Source of the DNA: Stenotrophomonas bentonitica
GTDB lineage: Bacteria; Pseudomonadota; Gammaproteobacteria; Xanthomonadales; Xanthomonadaceae
Direction of reading: 5' to 3'
Assembly: GCF_013185915.1 (NCBI RefSeq)
Contig: NZ_JAAZUH010000001.1
Coordinates: 2,046,001-2,110,000, forward strand
Length of the DNA: 64,000 bases
This document shows, piece by piece, positions 1 through 8,189 of this stretch (positions are counted from its first letter, which is position 1; the number at the start of each line of letters is the position of its first letter). The notes under the pieces were generated by a model. It did not search any database and was not told the DNA's origin. It was given only the letters and a program-made list of their open reading frames with translations. Made by a program: the position numbers and the translations under genes.

Positions 1-32
1 GCGGCGGCTTCCTTGTTGGTGGCAGTACTCAT
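1..32 (-). CDS. ftsX: Cell division protein FtsX, first codons only
   Basis: Only the first ten codons are inside the window (MSTATNKEAA). The ATG overlaps the TGA of ftsE in an ATGA arrangement, the usual translationally coupled ftsE-ftsX order. FtsX is the inner-membrane partner of the FtsE ATPase and relays its activity to periplasmic cell-wall hydrolases at the septum. The identification rests on position alone, because too little protein is visible to show membrane segments. Confidence 0.7.
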   Translation of the reverse strand, partial: MSTATNKEAA

Positions 33-715
33 TCGGCCAAGTCCTGCGGCGAGATGTCGTCGATCAGTTTGCCGTGGTCCAGGATCAGCACGCGCTTGCG
101 CATGGCGCGCAGCAGCGCGAGGTCGTGGCTGACCACCAGCACGCTGGTGCCGCGCGCGGGCAGTTCGGCAAACAGCGCCATGATTTCCGCAGCCAAGGTC
201 GGGTCGAGGTTGCCGGTGGGTTCGTCGGCGACCAGCAGCTTGGGTTCGCCGACGATCGCACGGGCGATGCCGACGCGCTGCTGCTCACCGGCCGAGAGCT
301 GCGAAGGCAGCGCTTTTTCGCGGTGGCCCAGGCCCATGCGTTCGAGCACCGAGCGCACCCGCTTGCCGATGTCGCCGCGCCGGGTACCGCGCAGGATCAG
401 CGGCAGCGCGACGTTCTCGGCAATGCTGCGGTCCATCAGCAGGCGGTGGTCCTGGTAGACCGCGCCGACCGCACGGCGATGGTGCGGGATGTCGCCACCG
501 CGCACCTTGAGCAGGTTGCGTTCGTCGAACACCACCGCGCCGCGGCTGGGCCGCTCGTCAAGGTGGATCAGCTTGAGCAGCGTGCTCTTGCCGGCACCGG
601 AGTGCCCGGTAACGAACAGCATTTCGCCGGGCGCAACCTCGAAGCTGACGTCCACCAGTGCCTGGTGGCCGCCCGCATAGTGTTTGCTGACATTGTCAAA
701 ACGCAGGACGCTCAT
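29..715 (-). CDS. ftsE: Cell division ATP-binding protein FtsE
   Basis: A 228-residue ABC ATPase, the normal FtsE length. The Walker A motif GHSGAGKST lies at residues 37-45, followed by a Q-loop region, the signature LSAGEQQR and the Walker B LLVADEPTG. A conserved H-loop SHD is near the end. With FtsX it forms a septal ABC complex that controls cell-wall hydrolysis rather than transport. It overlaps ftsX by 4 bp and is transcribed away from rhlB. The gap to rhlB (716-795) holds an imperfect GC hairpin at about 758-788 without a T-run, so a terminator is uncertain. Confidence 0.96.
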   Translation of the reverse strand: MSVLRFDNVSKHYAGGHQALVDVSFEVAPGEMLFVTGHSGAGKSTLLKLIHLDERPSRGAVVFDERNLLKVRGGDIPHHRRAVGAVYQDHRLLMDRSIAENVALPLILRGTRRGDIGKRVRSVLERMGLGHREKALPSQLSAGEQQRVGIARAIVGEPKLLVADEPTGNLDPTLAAEIMALFAELPARGTSVLVVSHDLALLRAMRKRVLILDHGKLIDDISPQDLAE

Positions 716-795
716 TCCCCGATTATGCAGGAGCGAAGCGACGGCGTGGGGATGCGGTGGCGCCCGTCCAACCGTTGGGCACCACCGTTGATCGG

Positions 796-2496
796 TCAGC
801 TGCCCGAGAGCATGCGGCGGATCTTGCGGCCGATGCGGGTCAGGAACGAAGCGCCCGGGTCGGCGGCCGGTGCCGGGTTGCGCATCGACTTGGCGGTGAC
901 CTGCACCGGCGTCACCGGCTGGCCAGCGCCGCCTTCGGCGGTTGCGCCTTCGACCGGACGGCCGTGGCGACGACGACGGCGCTTGCGCGGTGCGCGCTCG
1001 CCTTCCACTGCCGGGCTGTTGGCGGCCGAGGGGGCGCCAGCCTGCACCGGCGGCTGCGGCTTCGGCGCGCCTTCGGTGGCCGGCTGTTCGCCTTCCACGC
1101 GCGGCTTGCGCTCACGGCGCGGCTTGCCATCGCTGCTGCGCTCGGCCGGGCCACGGCGTTCGCCACGGCCACCGGAGGGCTTGCCACCACGGCTGCTGCC
1201 ACCGCCACGGCGCTGTTCTTCGGCGGCACGCGCTTCGCGCGCCTCACGGAAGATCTGGCCCACGCTCTCGTTGTCGTCGGCTTCGCCTTCCGGCAGCGGC
1301 GCGCGCTCGGGGCGCGGCAGCGCGGTCAGCAGTTCGCTGGTGACCGCTTCAACCGGAATCTTCTGCTCGATGTAGGCCTCGATGTCCGGCAGGCCCATCG
1401 CGTAGCGCTCGCACGCGAAGCTGATCGCATCGCCTTCCTCGCCCAGGCGGGCGGTACGGCCGATGCGGTGCACGTAGTCTTCGGCGTCGAACGGCAGGTC
1501 GTAGTTGTAGACGTACTTGATGCCGTCGATGTGCAGGCCGCGCGCGGCCACGTCGGTGGCCACCAGGATTTCCAGCTGGCCCTTCTGGAAGCGGTTGAGC
1601 AGGCTCTCGCGCTTCTTCTGCGGCACGTCGCCGGACAGCACGCCAACGCGGTAGCCGGCCTTCTCCAGCGAACGCGCCACGCGCTCGACGAACACCTTGG
1701 TGTTGACGAACACCATGGTGCGCGCGCCTTCGCTGCGCGACAGCAGGCCCAGCAGCAGCGGGATCTTCTCTTCGTCGGCCGGGAAGTAGATGCGCTGGCG
1801 CACCCGTGCGGCGGTGATCGACTCGCTTTCCACCACCAGCTTCTGCGGCTCGTTCATGTGCTCATAGGCCAGCTCCAGCACGCGGTGGCTGAGGGTGGCG
1901 CTGAACAGCAGGGTCTGGCGCGTGGTGCGCTCCGGCATGCGGCGCAGCAGGAAGCGGATGTCCTTGATGAAGCCAAGATCGAACATGCGATCGGCTTCGT
2001 CGAGCACGCAGATTTCGCAGGCGTGCAGCGAAACCACCTTGTGCTGCTTGACGTAATCGATCAGGCGGCCCGGGGTGGCGATGATCACGTCCACGCCCTG
2101 CTGCAGCAGTTCGCGCTGCTTGTCGTAATCCACGCCGCCGTAGACCAGCGCGAAGCGCAGGCCCAGCTCCGAACCGAACTTCACCGCGTCCTTGTGGATC
2201 TGGATGGCCAGTTCACGGGTCGGCGCCAGGATCAGCGCGCGCGGGTCTTCCGGCTTGCGGTCGGCCAGCGCCGGGCGGGTCAGCAGGCGGTTCACTACCG
2301 CGACCAGGAACGCCAGGGTCTTGCCGGTGCCGGTCTGCGCCTGGCCGGCGACGTCGCCGCCGGGCAATGCCACCGGAAGGGTCAGTGCCTGGATCGGGGT
2401 GCAGCGGGTGAAACCAGCGCCTTCAAGGCCAGCCTGCAGGGCCGGATGCAGCTCGAAGGAGGAGAAAGTCAAATCGGTCAGCGGTTTGTCGCTCAT
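796..2496 (-). CDS. rhlB: DEAD-box RNA helicase RhlB
   Basis: The start is the ATG at 2496, giving [16 protein letters not shown] and a 566-residue protein. The open frame runs further upstream, but that stretch is not helicase-like. Visible motifs are the Q motif near FTRCTPIQ, motif I AQTGTGKT, motif II DEAD, motif III SAT and motif [10 protein letters not shown]. The last roughly 150 residues are low-complexity, rich in Arg, Gly, Glu and Pro, as in other Xanthomonadaceae RhlB proteins, and probably contact RNA or RNase E. Divergent trxA and rho next door match the rhlB/trxA/rho block of many Gammaproteobacteria. RhlB unwinds structured RNA for degradation. Confidence 0.93.
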   Translation of the reverse strand: MSDKPLTDLTFSSFELHPALQAGLEGAGFTRCTPIQALTLPVALPGGDVAGQAQTGTGKTLAFLVAVVNRLLTRPALADRKPEDPRALILAPTRELAIQIHKDAVKFGSELGLRFALVYGGVDYDKQRELLQQGVDVIIATPGRLIDYVKQHKVVSLHACEICVLDEADRMFDLGFIKDIRFLLRRMPERTTRQTLLFSATLSHRVLELAYEHMNEPQKLVVESESITAARVRQRIYFPADEEKIPLLLGLLSRSEGARTMVFVNTKVFVERVARSLEKAGYRVGVLSGDVPQKKRESLLNRFQKGQLEILVATDVAARGLHIDGIKYVYNYDLPFDAEDYVHRIGRTARLGEEGDAISFACERYAMGLPDIEAYIEQKIPVEAVTSELLTALPRPERAPLPEGEADDNESVGQIFREAREARAAEEQRRGGGSSRGGKPSGGRGERRGPAERSSDGKPRRERKPRVEGEQPATEGAPKPQPPVQAGAPSAANSPAVEGERAPRKRRRRRHGRPVEGATAEGGAGQPVTPVQVTAKSMRNPAPAADPGASFLTRIGRKIRRMLSGS

Positions 2497-3039
2497 GGGT
2501 CCGTCTTGGTAAGGCCAGCCGACGAAGAGCGGGTGGCTTGCAATCTTGGGGGGCACCGTCGCCACTGCGGGCCCTGCGCCGGGGAAGGCGGAGGCCGGAC
2601 CCAACCGGGTCCCGGGGCGCCGCACAATGACCCAGTTTAGCGCAAACCCGCCCGGATACCGGAGCACCCCGTCGCACACCCCGCTGCGACAGGCCCATGC
2701 CGCGTAGCGACACGCCACGCGTGTCCCGCGAAATGCACCCGAAGACACTTCCCCTTCACCCCCCCAACCCCCAGTTGAACGCCTCACCCCAGCAGGCTGG
2801 AACCGCCGTCCCCCACCCCCACATAGCTAAAGCCAACCCCGGCAAAGCGCGACGACTGTCACAGGACAATTCTTTCCAACCGGCACCTGCCACCCCGCGA
2901 CGATAGGGGTACACTGCCGGCCGTGAGCGTCCAGGCATCCATCGGGCGCACCGCCGACGACCCCAGGGGGAACGAGGCAGCAGAGCGGATGAGGCCTTGA
3001 ATGGCCGCGTCCAGGTGCACTCCAAAACGAGAGACCAAG
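2497..3039. other. Divergent intergenic region, rhlB to trxA
   Basis: A 543-bp region between the divergent rhlB and trxA starts. It must carry promoters for both directions, but I cannot identify a convincing -35/-10 pair. Small open frames here lack codon bias and ribosome-binding sites, so I call no gene. Confidence 0.5.
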
Positions 3040-3369
3040 ATGAGCGACAAGGTTGTACACGTCGGCGACGCCGACTTCGATAGCGCCGTACTGAACTCCA
3101 AGGAACCGGTCCTGGTCGATTTCTGGGCCGAATGGTGTGGCCCCTGCAAGATGATCGCCCCGGCCCTGGACGAACTGGCCGACGCCTACGACGGCCGCGC
3201 CAAGATCGTGAAGGTCAACGTGGACCAGAGCCGCGCCCTGGCCGCCAAGTACCACGTGCGTTCGATCCCGTACCTGGTGGTGTTCAAGGACGGCGAGAAG
3301 GTCGGCGAACAGATCGGCGCAGTGGGCAAGGCCCAGCTGGCGGGCCTGATCGACCGGGCCCTGGCCTGA
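3040..3369 (+). CDS. trxA: Thioredoxin 1
   Basis: A 109-residue thioredoxin with the classical active site WCGPCK around residues 30-35 and the cis-proline loop SIPYLVVF. It is the cytoplasmic disulfide reductant supplied by thioredoxin reductase. The ATG at 3040 follows a GAGA-type ribosome-binding site; an in-frame extension upstream is not thioredoxin-like. rho lies downstream on the same strand after a 223-bp gap that contains a perfect GC stem. Confidence 0.97.
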   Translation: MSDKVVHVGDADFDSAVLNSKEPVLVDFWAEWCGPCKMIAPALDELADAYDGRAKIVKVNVDQSRALAAKYHVRSIPYLVVFKDGEKVGEQIGAVGKAQLAGLIDRALA

Positions 3370-3377
3370 TCCACCCC

Positions 3378-3401
3378 GGCAGCCGGCCACGACCGGCTGC
3401 C
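3378..3401 (+). repeat. Stem-loop between trxA and rho
   Basis: Perfect 9-bp stem (GGCAGCCGG / CCGGCTGCC) with a 6-nt loop, 8 bp after the trxA stop. There is no T-run, so it is not a typical intrinsic terminator. It may stabilise the trxA 3' end or belong to the rho leader, which is a control point in other bacteria. Confidence 0.55.
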
Positions 3402-3592
3402 CCGCGGGCCCCACGCCCGCATGAATGACCCTGCCCCACCCGGCTTGCGCGCCGCCGCGAGCCGGTGTTAGTGTCGGCACATCCGGCCGCATTCGCGTGC
3501 CGCATCTTCTGGACGACGTTTCTTTCCAGAATCCCTTCCCAACGTTCGCCGCCCTGCCGGGCGCTCGCACCTTCCAGCGAGGAATTCAGCAC

Positions 3593-5368
3593 TTGTCCGA
3601 TATCACTACTTCCGAACCCGGGAGCGCCGACGCGCCCGCCGAGAAGCGCGTGCGCAAGCCGCGCGTCGCCAAGGCCGCTGCTCCCAGCGCCGACACCGGG
3701 TCCACCCCCGCCCAGAACGCCCTGCCCCTGGCTGCCGCGCCCGCCGCGCCGGCGCCGGCTGCTCCGGCACCTGTACAGGCACCTCCGGCACCGGCCGCGT
3801 CCAGCGGCGATGCCCCGGCCCCGCAGGGCGGTGGCCAGGACGCCGGCGACGGCGGCCAGCGCAACAACAACAACAACAACAACAACCAGCAGGGCGGGCA
3901 GAATCCGTACCAGCAGGGCCAGAACCAGGGCGGCCAGAACCAGGGCCAGGGCCAAGGCAACCGCCGCGACCGCTTCCGCAATCGCCGTGACCGCGACCGC
4001 AATCGCGGCGGCGGCGGCTACCGCGACGACGGCATGCCGCAGGACAATGGCGAGCAGCAGCCGTTCGTGCGTACCCAGCAGGCCAACGTGCCCGAAGGCT
4101 TCCCGGTCTACTCGCTGAGCGACCTCAAGCGCATGCCGGCGCAGAAGCTGCTGGACATTGCCGACCAGCTGCAGATCTCCGAAGGCGTGGCCCGTGCCCG
4201 CAAGCAGGACGTCATCTTCGCCCTGCTCAAGGTGCTCACCCGCCATGGCGACGGCGTTGCCGCCGACGGCGTGCTGGAAATCCTGCCGGACGGTTTCGGC
4301 TTCCTGCGCGCCGCCGAAGCCAGCTACCTGGCCGGCCCGGACGACACCTACATCTCGCCCAGCCAGATCCGCCGCTTCAACCTGCGTACCGGCGACCACC
4401 TGTCCGGCCGCATCCGCTTCCCGAAGGACGGCGAGCGCTACTTCGCGCTGTCGATCGTGGACACCATCAACGGTGAGCCGCTGGAAGCGTCCAAGAACAA
4501 GGTGCTGTTCGAGAACCTCACCCCCCTGTTCCCGCGCAAGCGCTTCACCCTGGAACGCGGCAACGGTTCGTCCGAAGACATCACCGGCCGCATCATGGAT
4601 CTGATGGCCCCGCAGGGTAAGGGCCAGCGTGCGCTGATCGTGTCCCCGCCGAAGGCCGGCAAGACCATGCTGATGCAGCAGGTGGCCACGGCGATCACCA
4701 CCAACCATCCGGACGTGCACATGATCGTGCTGCTCATCGACGAGCGTCCGGAAGAAGTGACTGAAATGCAGCGCACCGTGCGCGGCGAGGTCATCAGCTC
4801 CACCTTCGACGAACCGGCCGCGCGCCACGTGCAGGTTGCCGAAATGGTGATCGAGCGCGCCAAGCGCCTGGTGGAACACAAGAAGGACGTGGTGATCCTG
4901 CTGGACTCGATCACCCGCCTGGCCCGCGCCTACAACAACGTGGTGCCCAGCTCCGGCAAGGTGCTCACCGGCGGCGTGGACGCCAACGCCCTGCACCGCC
5001 CGAAGCGTTTCTTCGGTGCCGCGCGCAACGTGGAAGAAGGCGGCAGCCTGACCATCATCGCCACCGCGCTGGTCGACACCGGCAGCAAGATGGACGAAGT
5101 GATCTATGAAGAGTTCAAGGGCACCGGCAACAGCGAAGTGCACCTGAACCGTCGCATCGCTGAAAAGCGCGTGTACCCGGCCATCGACATCAACCGTTCC
5201 GGCACCCGCCGCGAAGACCTGCTGATCGAACCGGAGCTGCTGCAGAAGATCTGGATCCTGCGCAAGCTGCTGCACCCGATGGACGAAATCGCCGCGATGG
5301 AGTTCCTGCTGGACAAGATGAAGAACACCAAGTCCAACGACGAGTTCTTCGGTTCGATGAAGCGCTGA
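3593..5368 (+). CDS. rho: Transcription termination factor Rho
   Basis: I place the start at TTG 3593, eight bases after a GAGGAA site, giving 591 residues; the upstream in-frame sequence has no Rho character. E. coli Rho has 419 residues, and the excess is an N-terminal disordered tract. It is Ala/Pro-rich, then eight consecutive Asn coded by (AAC)8 at 3863-3886, then Gln/Gly/Asn-rich, then Arg-rich. The Rho_N and CSD domains follow (YSLSDLKRM to FPRKRFTL), then the ATPase with P-loop PPKAGKT near residue 352 and a Walker B region ending LLIDERPEE. Rho is the hexameric RNA helicase of factor-dependent termination. Confidence 0.95.
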   Translation: MSDITTSEPGSADAPAEKRVRKPRVAKAAAPSADTGSTPAQNALPLAAAPAAPAPAAPAPVQAPPAPAASSGDAPAPQGGGQDAGDGGQRNNNNNNNNQQGGQNPYQQGQNQGGQNQGQGQGNRRDRFRNRRDRDRNRGGGGYRDDGMPQDNGEQQPFVRTQQANVPEGFPVYSLSDLKRMPAQKLLDIADQLQISEGVARARKQDVIFALLKVLTRHGDGVAADGVLEILPDGFGFLRAAEASYLAGPDDTYISPSQIRRFNLRTGDHLSGRIRFPKDGERYFALSIVDTINGEPLEASKNKVLFENLTPLFPRKRFTLERGNGSSEDITGRIMDLMAPQGKGQRALIVSPPKAGKTMLMQQVATAITTNHPDVHMIVLLIDERPEEVTEMQRTVRGEVISSTFDEPAARHVQVAEMVIERAKRLVEHKKDVVILLDSITRLARAYNNVVPSSGKVLTGGVDANALHRPKRFFGAARNVEEGGSLTIIATALVDTGSKMDEVIYEEFKGTGNSEVHLNRRIAEKRVYPAIDINRSGTRREDLLIEPELLQKIWILRKLLHPMDEIAAMEFLLDKMKNTKSNDEFFGSMKR

Positions 5369-5390
5369 TCGGCGCGGCTATCGAAACAGA

Positions 5391-5416
5391 AAAGGCCCCG
5401 TATTGCGGGGCCTTTT
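5391..5416 (+). terminator. Intrinsic terminator of rho
   Basis: GC stem GGCCCCG / CGGGGCC flanked by an A-run on the left and a T-run on the right, 22 bp after the rho stop. The symmetry lets it also terminate the short convergent gene at 5430-5651. Confidence 0.88.
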
Positions 5417-5429
5417 TCATGGATGCGCG

Positions 5430-5651
5430 TCAGGGCCGCATGCGATCCAGCAGCGGCCCGAAGTGGATCGGGCCCAACGTTGCCACCGGATCCAGCGGCG
5501 GCTCCGCCATCTCCCCAGTCGCATCGACCTCAGCCTCCTCCTGCCCGGTCGCCCCATCCCCATGCTCGAACCCGATCCCCCCCCTGATCATCGTAGATAC
5601 GGCGACAAGGATGAGCAGCGACAGCCCACCCAGCACATGCATCAGCGTCAC
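5430..5651 (-). CDS. Small membrane protein of unknown function
   Basis: A 73-residue protein starting at GTG 5651 behind a clear GGGGAG site. A single hydrophobic segment near the N-terminus (VLGGLSLLILVAV) is followed by a polar, acidic tail. I do not recognise a family. The good ribosome-binding site, membrane-like composition and position next to a shared terminator argue that it is real. It could be a small regulator of a membrane complex, but nothing here tells which. Confidence 0.6.
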   Translation of the reverse strand: MTLMHVLGGLSLLILVAVSTMIRGGIGFEHGDGATGQEEAEVDATGEMAEPPLDPVATLGPIHFGPLLDRMRP

Positions 5652-5753
5652 ATCGATCTCCCCGCGCCTGTGTAGCCATCACGCTACCGATCATGCGAAG
5701 AGCATCCATTGCAACAACTCCCATTTTCGCGGTGATTCCGACACAAACCGTCG

Positions 5754-5780
5754 GTAGAGCCGGGCTCTGCCCGGCTCCAC
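5754..5780 (+). repeat. GTAG palindrome (SMAG/REP-type), single copy
   Basis: Starts with GTAG and continues as a GC hairpin (GAGCCGGGC ... GCCCGGCTC). The same unit recurs at 8123-8149. GTAG-headed palindromes of this kind are the SMAG family of Stenotrophomonas maltophilia, usually found in intergenic DNA. Confidence 0.8.
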
Positions 5781-5806
5781 GTCGAAGCCGATCCGCTCGT
5801 GCACCT

Positions 5807-6247
5807 TTACCTGGGATCCCCCTGGCGCTGCACGGACCACACAGCCGCACCGTCAACGACATACCTCACGATCATGAACTCCGGGCTCCGATAGACAACC
5901 GCTGATGGCGCCTCCACTGGAATCACGAGTCGTTTAGCGGGAAGAGATATGCGGAAAGGAGCTATACCGGCGGGAAGTGCCCAGAAGACGTCGTCCACCC
6001 TGGCGACGATCATATGTACCTGGCCGGCAAGATCATTTACTTGGTAGTACGAGATTCCCTCGCGCTCGAACTGATAAACCAACCAGTTGCGGTCATGGCT
6101 CACATTGGCTGCCAGCGGAGAAGACTGCCCGAGCCCAAACGACTGCAGTTCATTGCCATGATGGTCACTTAGTTGAGCCATTGCCGACACCGGCAACACT
6201 GCGATCAGCAGGGTAGGCAACGCAGTACGGGCGGAAAGAAACTTCAC
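5807..6247 (-). CDS. Secreted protein of unknown function
   Basis: The start is GTG 6247, five bases after a perfect GGAGG, giving 146 residues; the longer open frame lacks a signal. The protein opens with a signal peptide (KFLSARTALPTLLIAVLPVSAMA) ending in an AMA-Q type cleavage site, so it should be periplasmic or secreted. The mature part is roughly 120 residues, rich in Val and aromatic residues, without cysteines or a motif I know. Base composition is lower in GC than in the core genes nearby, and GTAG palindromes flank this patch, so recent acquisition is plausible. It is divergent from the MASE1 sensor gene. Confidence 0.62.
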   Translation of the reverse strand: MKFLSARTALPTLLIAVLPVSAMAQLSDHHGNELQSFGLGQSSPLAANVSHDRNWLVYQFEREGISYYQVNDLAGQVHMIVARVDDVFWALPAGIAPFRISLPAKRLVIPVEAPSAVVYRSPEFMIVRYVVDGAAVWSVQRQGDPR

Positions 6248-6457
6248 TTCAACCTCCGGAAGACGACGGCAATGGCGCCACGTGCAGCCTATCGGCCAAT
6301 CCCATGAGTGCCGCTGATACTTTTCCGAATCCAACGTGCATTCCGCGACTATTTCGCCCTTCGCCGTGATGCGCTTCTCCATACAGATCTGACCCGCGTC
6401 ACCGACAGAGCGTGATGTCGAACAACCTCGCTCGCGCCTGCGTCTTCGTATCTTTCC

Positions 6458-6463
6458 TATAAT
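6458..6463 (+). promoter_or_regulatory. Candidate -10 box of the MASE1 gene
   Basis: A consensus TATAAT lies about 100 bp before the MASE1 start. No good -35 hexamer is visible at the right spacing. The divergent region 6248-6566 contains no other feature I can support. Confidence 0.4.
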
Positions 6464-6566
6464 TCAAAACGGCCATTGCACTGCACTGAGTTCACCGATA
6501 CCGTCCCGCCTCGACTCTCTCTTGAACGAGCCGGTAACGAGTCGCGAACTTGAATGGAGAACAAGC

Positions 6567-8126
6567 ATGCAAACGGCATGGTGGAGGCATGGGCTGCAGT
6601 TCAACTTCCGCATCCACCCACTCGGACTCTGCCTCGCCATTGGCTATGCACTTGCGTACTGGTCTGCGCGCCAGCTCTCAATGGATCAGTTCTACCTTCC
6701 GGCAGGCGTACGCGTTGCGGCGCTTCTACTGAGCCCGCCCAGGTTCTGGGCCTACCTCCTCGTTGGCGAGTACTTCTACTTCGGCGTCGCGAGGTACCCA
6801 CTTGTCGAAAAGTATGGAATCACGTGGGTCATTCTCGGCTCCGCATTGCTGATGCCGACGGTGATGCTGATCATGAGCACCTGTCGCAGGTTCCTGGTCG
6901 CCACCACCGAGCTCTGGCTGATGTGTGTCGCGGGGGCTTCGACGCTTGCCGTAACAGGTTTGAACCTTCTACTGGCGCATCTGCTCTGGCCGACACCACC
7001 AGCGGCAAGCCTGGGTACGGACCTGGTTCGATTTCTGGTCGGGGATTTCATTGGCGTGCTCACGATCGCGCCACTCGCGCTGCTTTGGGTCAAGCGAAGA
7101 GCCTGTGCTCCTCCAAGACGGGAGCTGCTCGTGCCGACGTCCATCGCGCTCGTCCTGATGGCGATCATTGGATTCGCTGCTGTCTGGATACCTACCGAAT
7201 CGGGTTCGGAGAAGACGAGCATGCTGTTGCTGCTCGCCCTGCCGGCCATCGCGCTTACGTGCATGCACGGGTGGCAAGGTGCAGCCGTCGGTGTCCCGAT
7301 ATGGAGCCTGGCCGTCAGGCTCACCATGCCCGCCTCGGGAATGGCCGACAGTTTCGATCCAGCCGCGTTCTCGGTGCAGCAGACTCTTGCCGTAGTCGGC
7401 GGCGCGCTTCTGGCTGTGGGCGCTTGTCTGTCCCATCACTACCGGCAATCCAGGGCCAGGCAACTGGACAGTGAGAGGGTGCTATCCCACGCACGGTCAG
7501 CATTCATATCGGCGGAGCAGGACCTGCGCAGCAGGGCCCTCGACATCCGGCAGCTTGAAGAGAGCTTCGATGCGTCGCTCTGCAGCGTCGCAGAGGGACT
7601 CAGGGTCGATGGACACGAGGCACTGGCGGGCGGGCTGTTGAAGGTCACCACCCTGCACTCCCGCAAGGTGCGCGAACAGGTGACGATGGTGTATCCCACC
7701 TCCCTTGAGCATGTGGGCCTCTACCTTGCTCTGCAGATCGGAGGCATCAATGAGGTTTGGAAGTCGACGGAGCGGGTGGCAGCCCATCAGCTGATTGGTG
7801 ACCCTTGCCGCCTGAGTATCGACCTTCAGCTCTCTGCCTACAGATTGATCCAGGACGCCGTCACCCTGCTCCTGCAGAAGGAACCGGGGCAGATCCGGGT
7901 CCGTGCGCGCTGCGGGCGCGCAAATGGCAACACCGGCATCCTGATTACCGTCGGGACTGTCGACGCGGGACATGGACTCTCCACCTGCACGGAGAGCCTG
8001 GCAGTCGAACAGCTTTCTGGTCGTGCAACCGCGTATGGCGGGACGGTGGGGTGCCGGGGGAATCGTATCCGGATGCTGCTGATCGAGCCCGGAACGGAAG
8101 AGGTGCGCTGGAAGAACCGGGCGTAG
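6567..8126 (+). CDS. MASE1 membrane sensor with degenerate kinase-like C-terminus
   Basis: The start is ATG 6567 after a GGAG site; an upstream TTG at 6522 is possible but poorer. The protein has 519 residues. Residues about 20-300 hold eight or so hydrophobic segments with the MASE1 pattern (FYLPAGVRVAALLL, then GDFIGVLTIAPLALLW). A coiled-coil linker follows, and the last 180 residues resemble the ATPase part of NarL/UhpB-type kinases. There the N-box position normally occupied by Asn reads LIQDAVTLLL, so ATP binding is doubtful. No phospho-acceptor His block is evident. The TAG stop codon lies inside a GTAG palindrome. It may be a signalling-dead membrane sensor; no partner regulator is adjacent. 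Confidence 0.72.
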   Translation: MQTAWWRHGLQFNFRIHPLGLCLAIGYALAYWSARQLSMDQFYLPAGVRVAALLLSPPRFWAYLLVGEYFYFGVARYPLVEKYGITWVILGSALLMPTVMLIMSTCRRFLVATTELWLMCVAGASTLAVTGLNLLLAHLLWPTPPAASLGTDLVRFLVGDFIGVLTIAPLALLWVKRRACAPPRRELLVPTSIALVLMAIIGFAAVWIPTESGSEKTSMLLLLALPAIALTCMHGWQGAAVGVPIWSLAVRLTMPASGMADSFDPAAFSVQQTLAVVGGALLAVGACLSHHYRQSRARQLDSERVLSHARSAFISAEQDLRSRALDIRQLEESFDASLCSVAEGLRVDGHEALAGGLLKVTTLHSRKVREQVTMVYPTSLEHVGLYLALQIGGINEVWKSTERVAAHQLIGDPCRLSIDLQLSAYRLIQDAVTLLLQKEPGQIRVRARCGRANGNTGILITVGTVDAGHGLSTCTESLAVEQLSGRATAYGGTVGCRGNRIRMLLIEPGTEEVRWKNRA

Positions 8127-8185
8127 AGCCGGGCTCTGCCCGGCTCCACGGAGCGCAGGAACGGCCGGGCAGAGCCCGGCGCTAC
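8123..8185. repeat. Inverted pair of GTAG palindromes (SMAG dimer)
   Basis: Two GTAG-headed palindromes face each other: 8123-8149 on the plus strand and 8163-8185 on the minus strand (GTAGCGCCGGGC). The pair fills the gap between two convergent genes. The first GTAG supplies the stop codon of the MASE1 gene, and the second ends 4 bp from the stop of the GH3 gene. The folded transcript could act as a bidirectional terminator or mRNA-end protector. Confidence 0.82.
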
Positions 8186-8189
8186 GGGG

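Noticed and set aside
716..795. Terminator between ftsE and rhlB
   Set aside because: Only an imperfect GC hairpin and no T-run, so not called.
2697..2906. 69-codon open frame between rhlB and trxA
   Set aside because: No ribosome-binding site, no codon bias and Pro-rich random composition.
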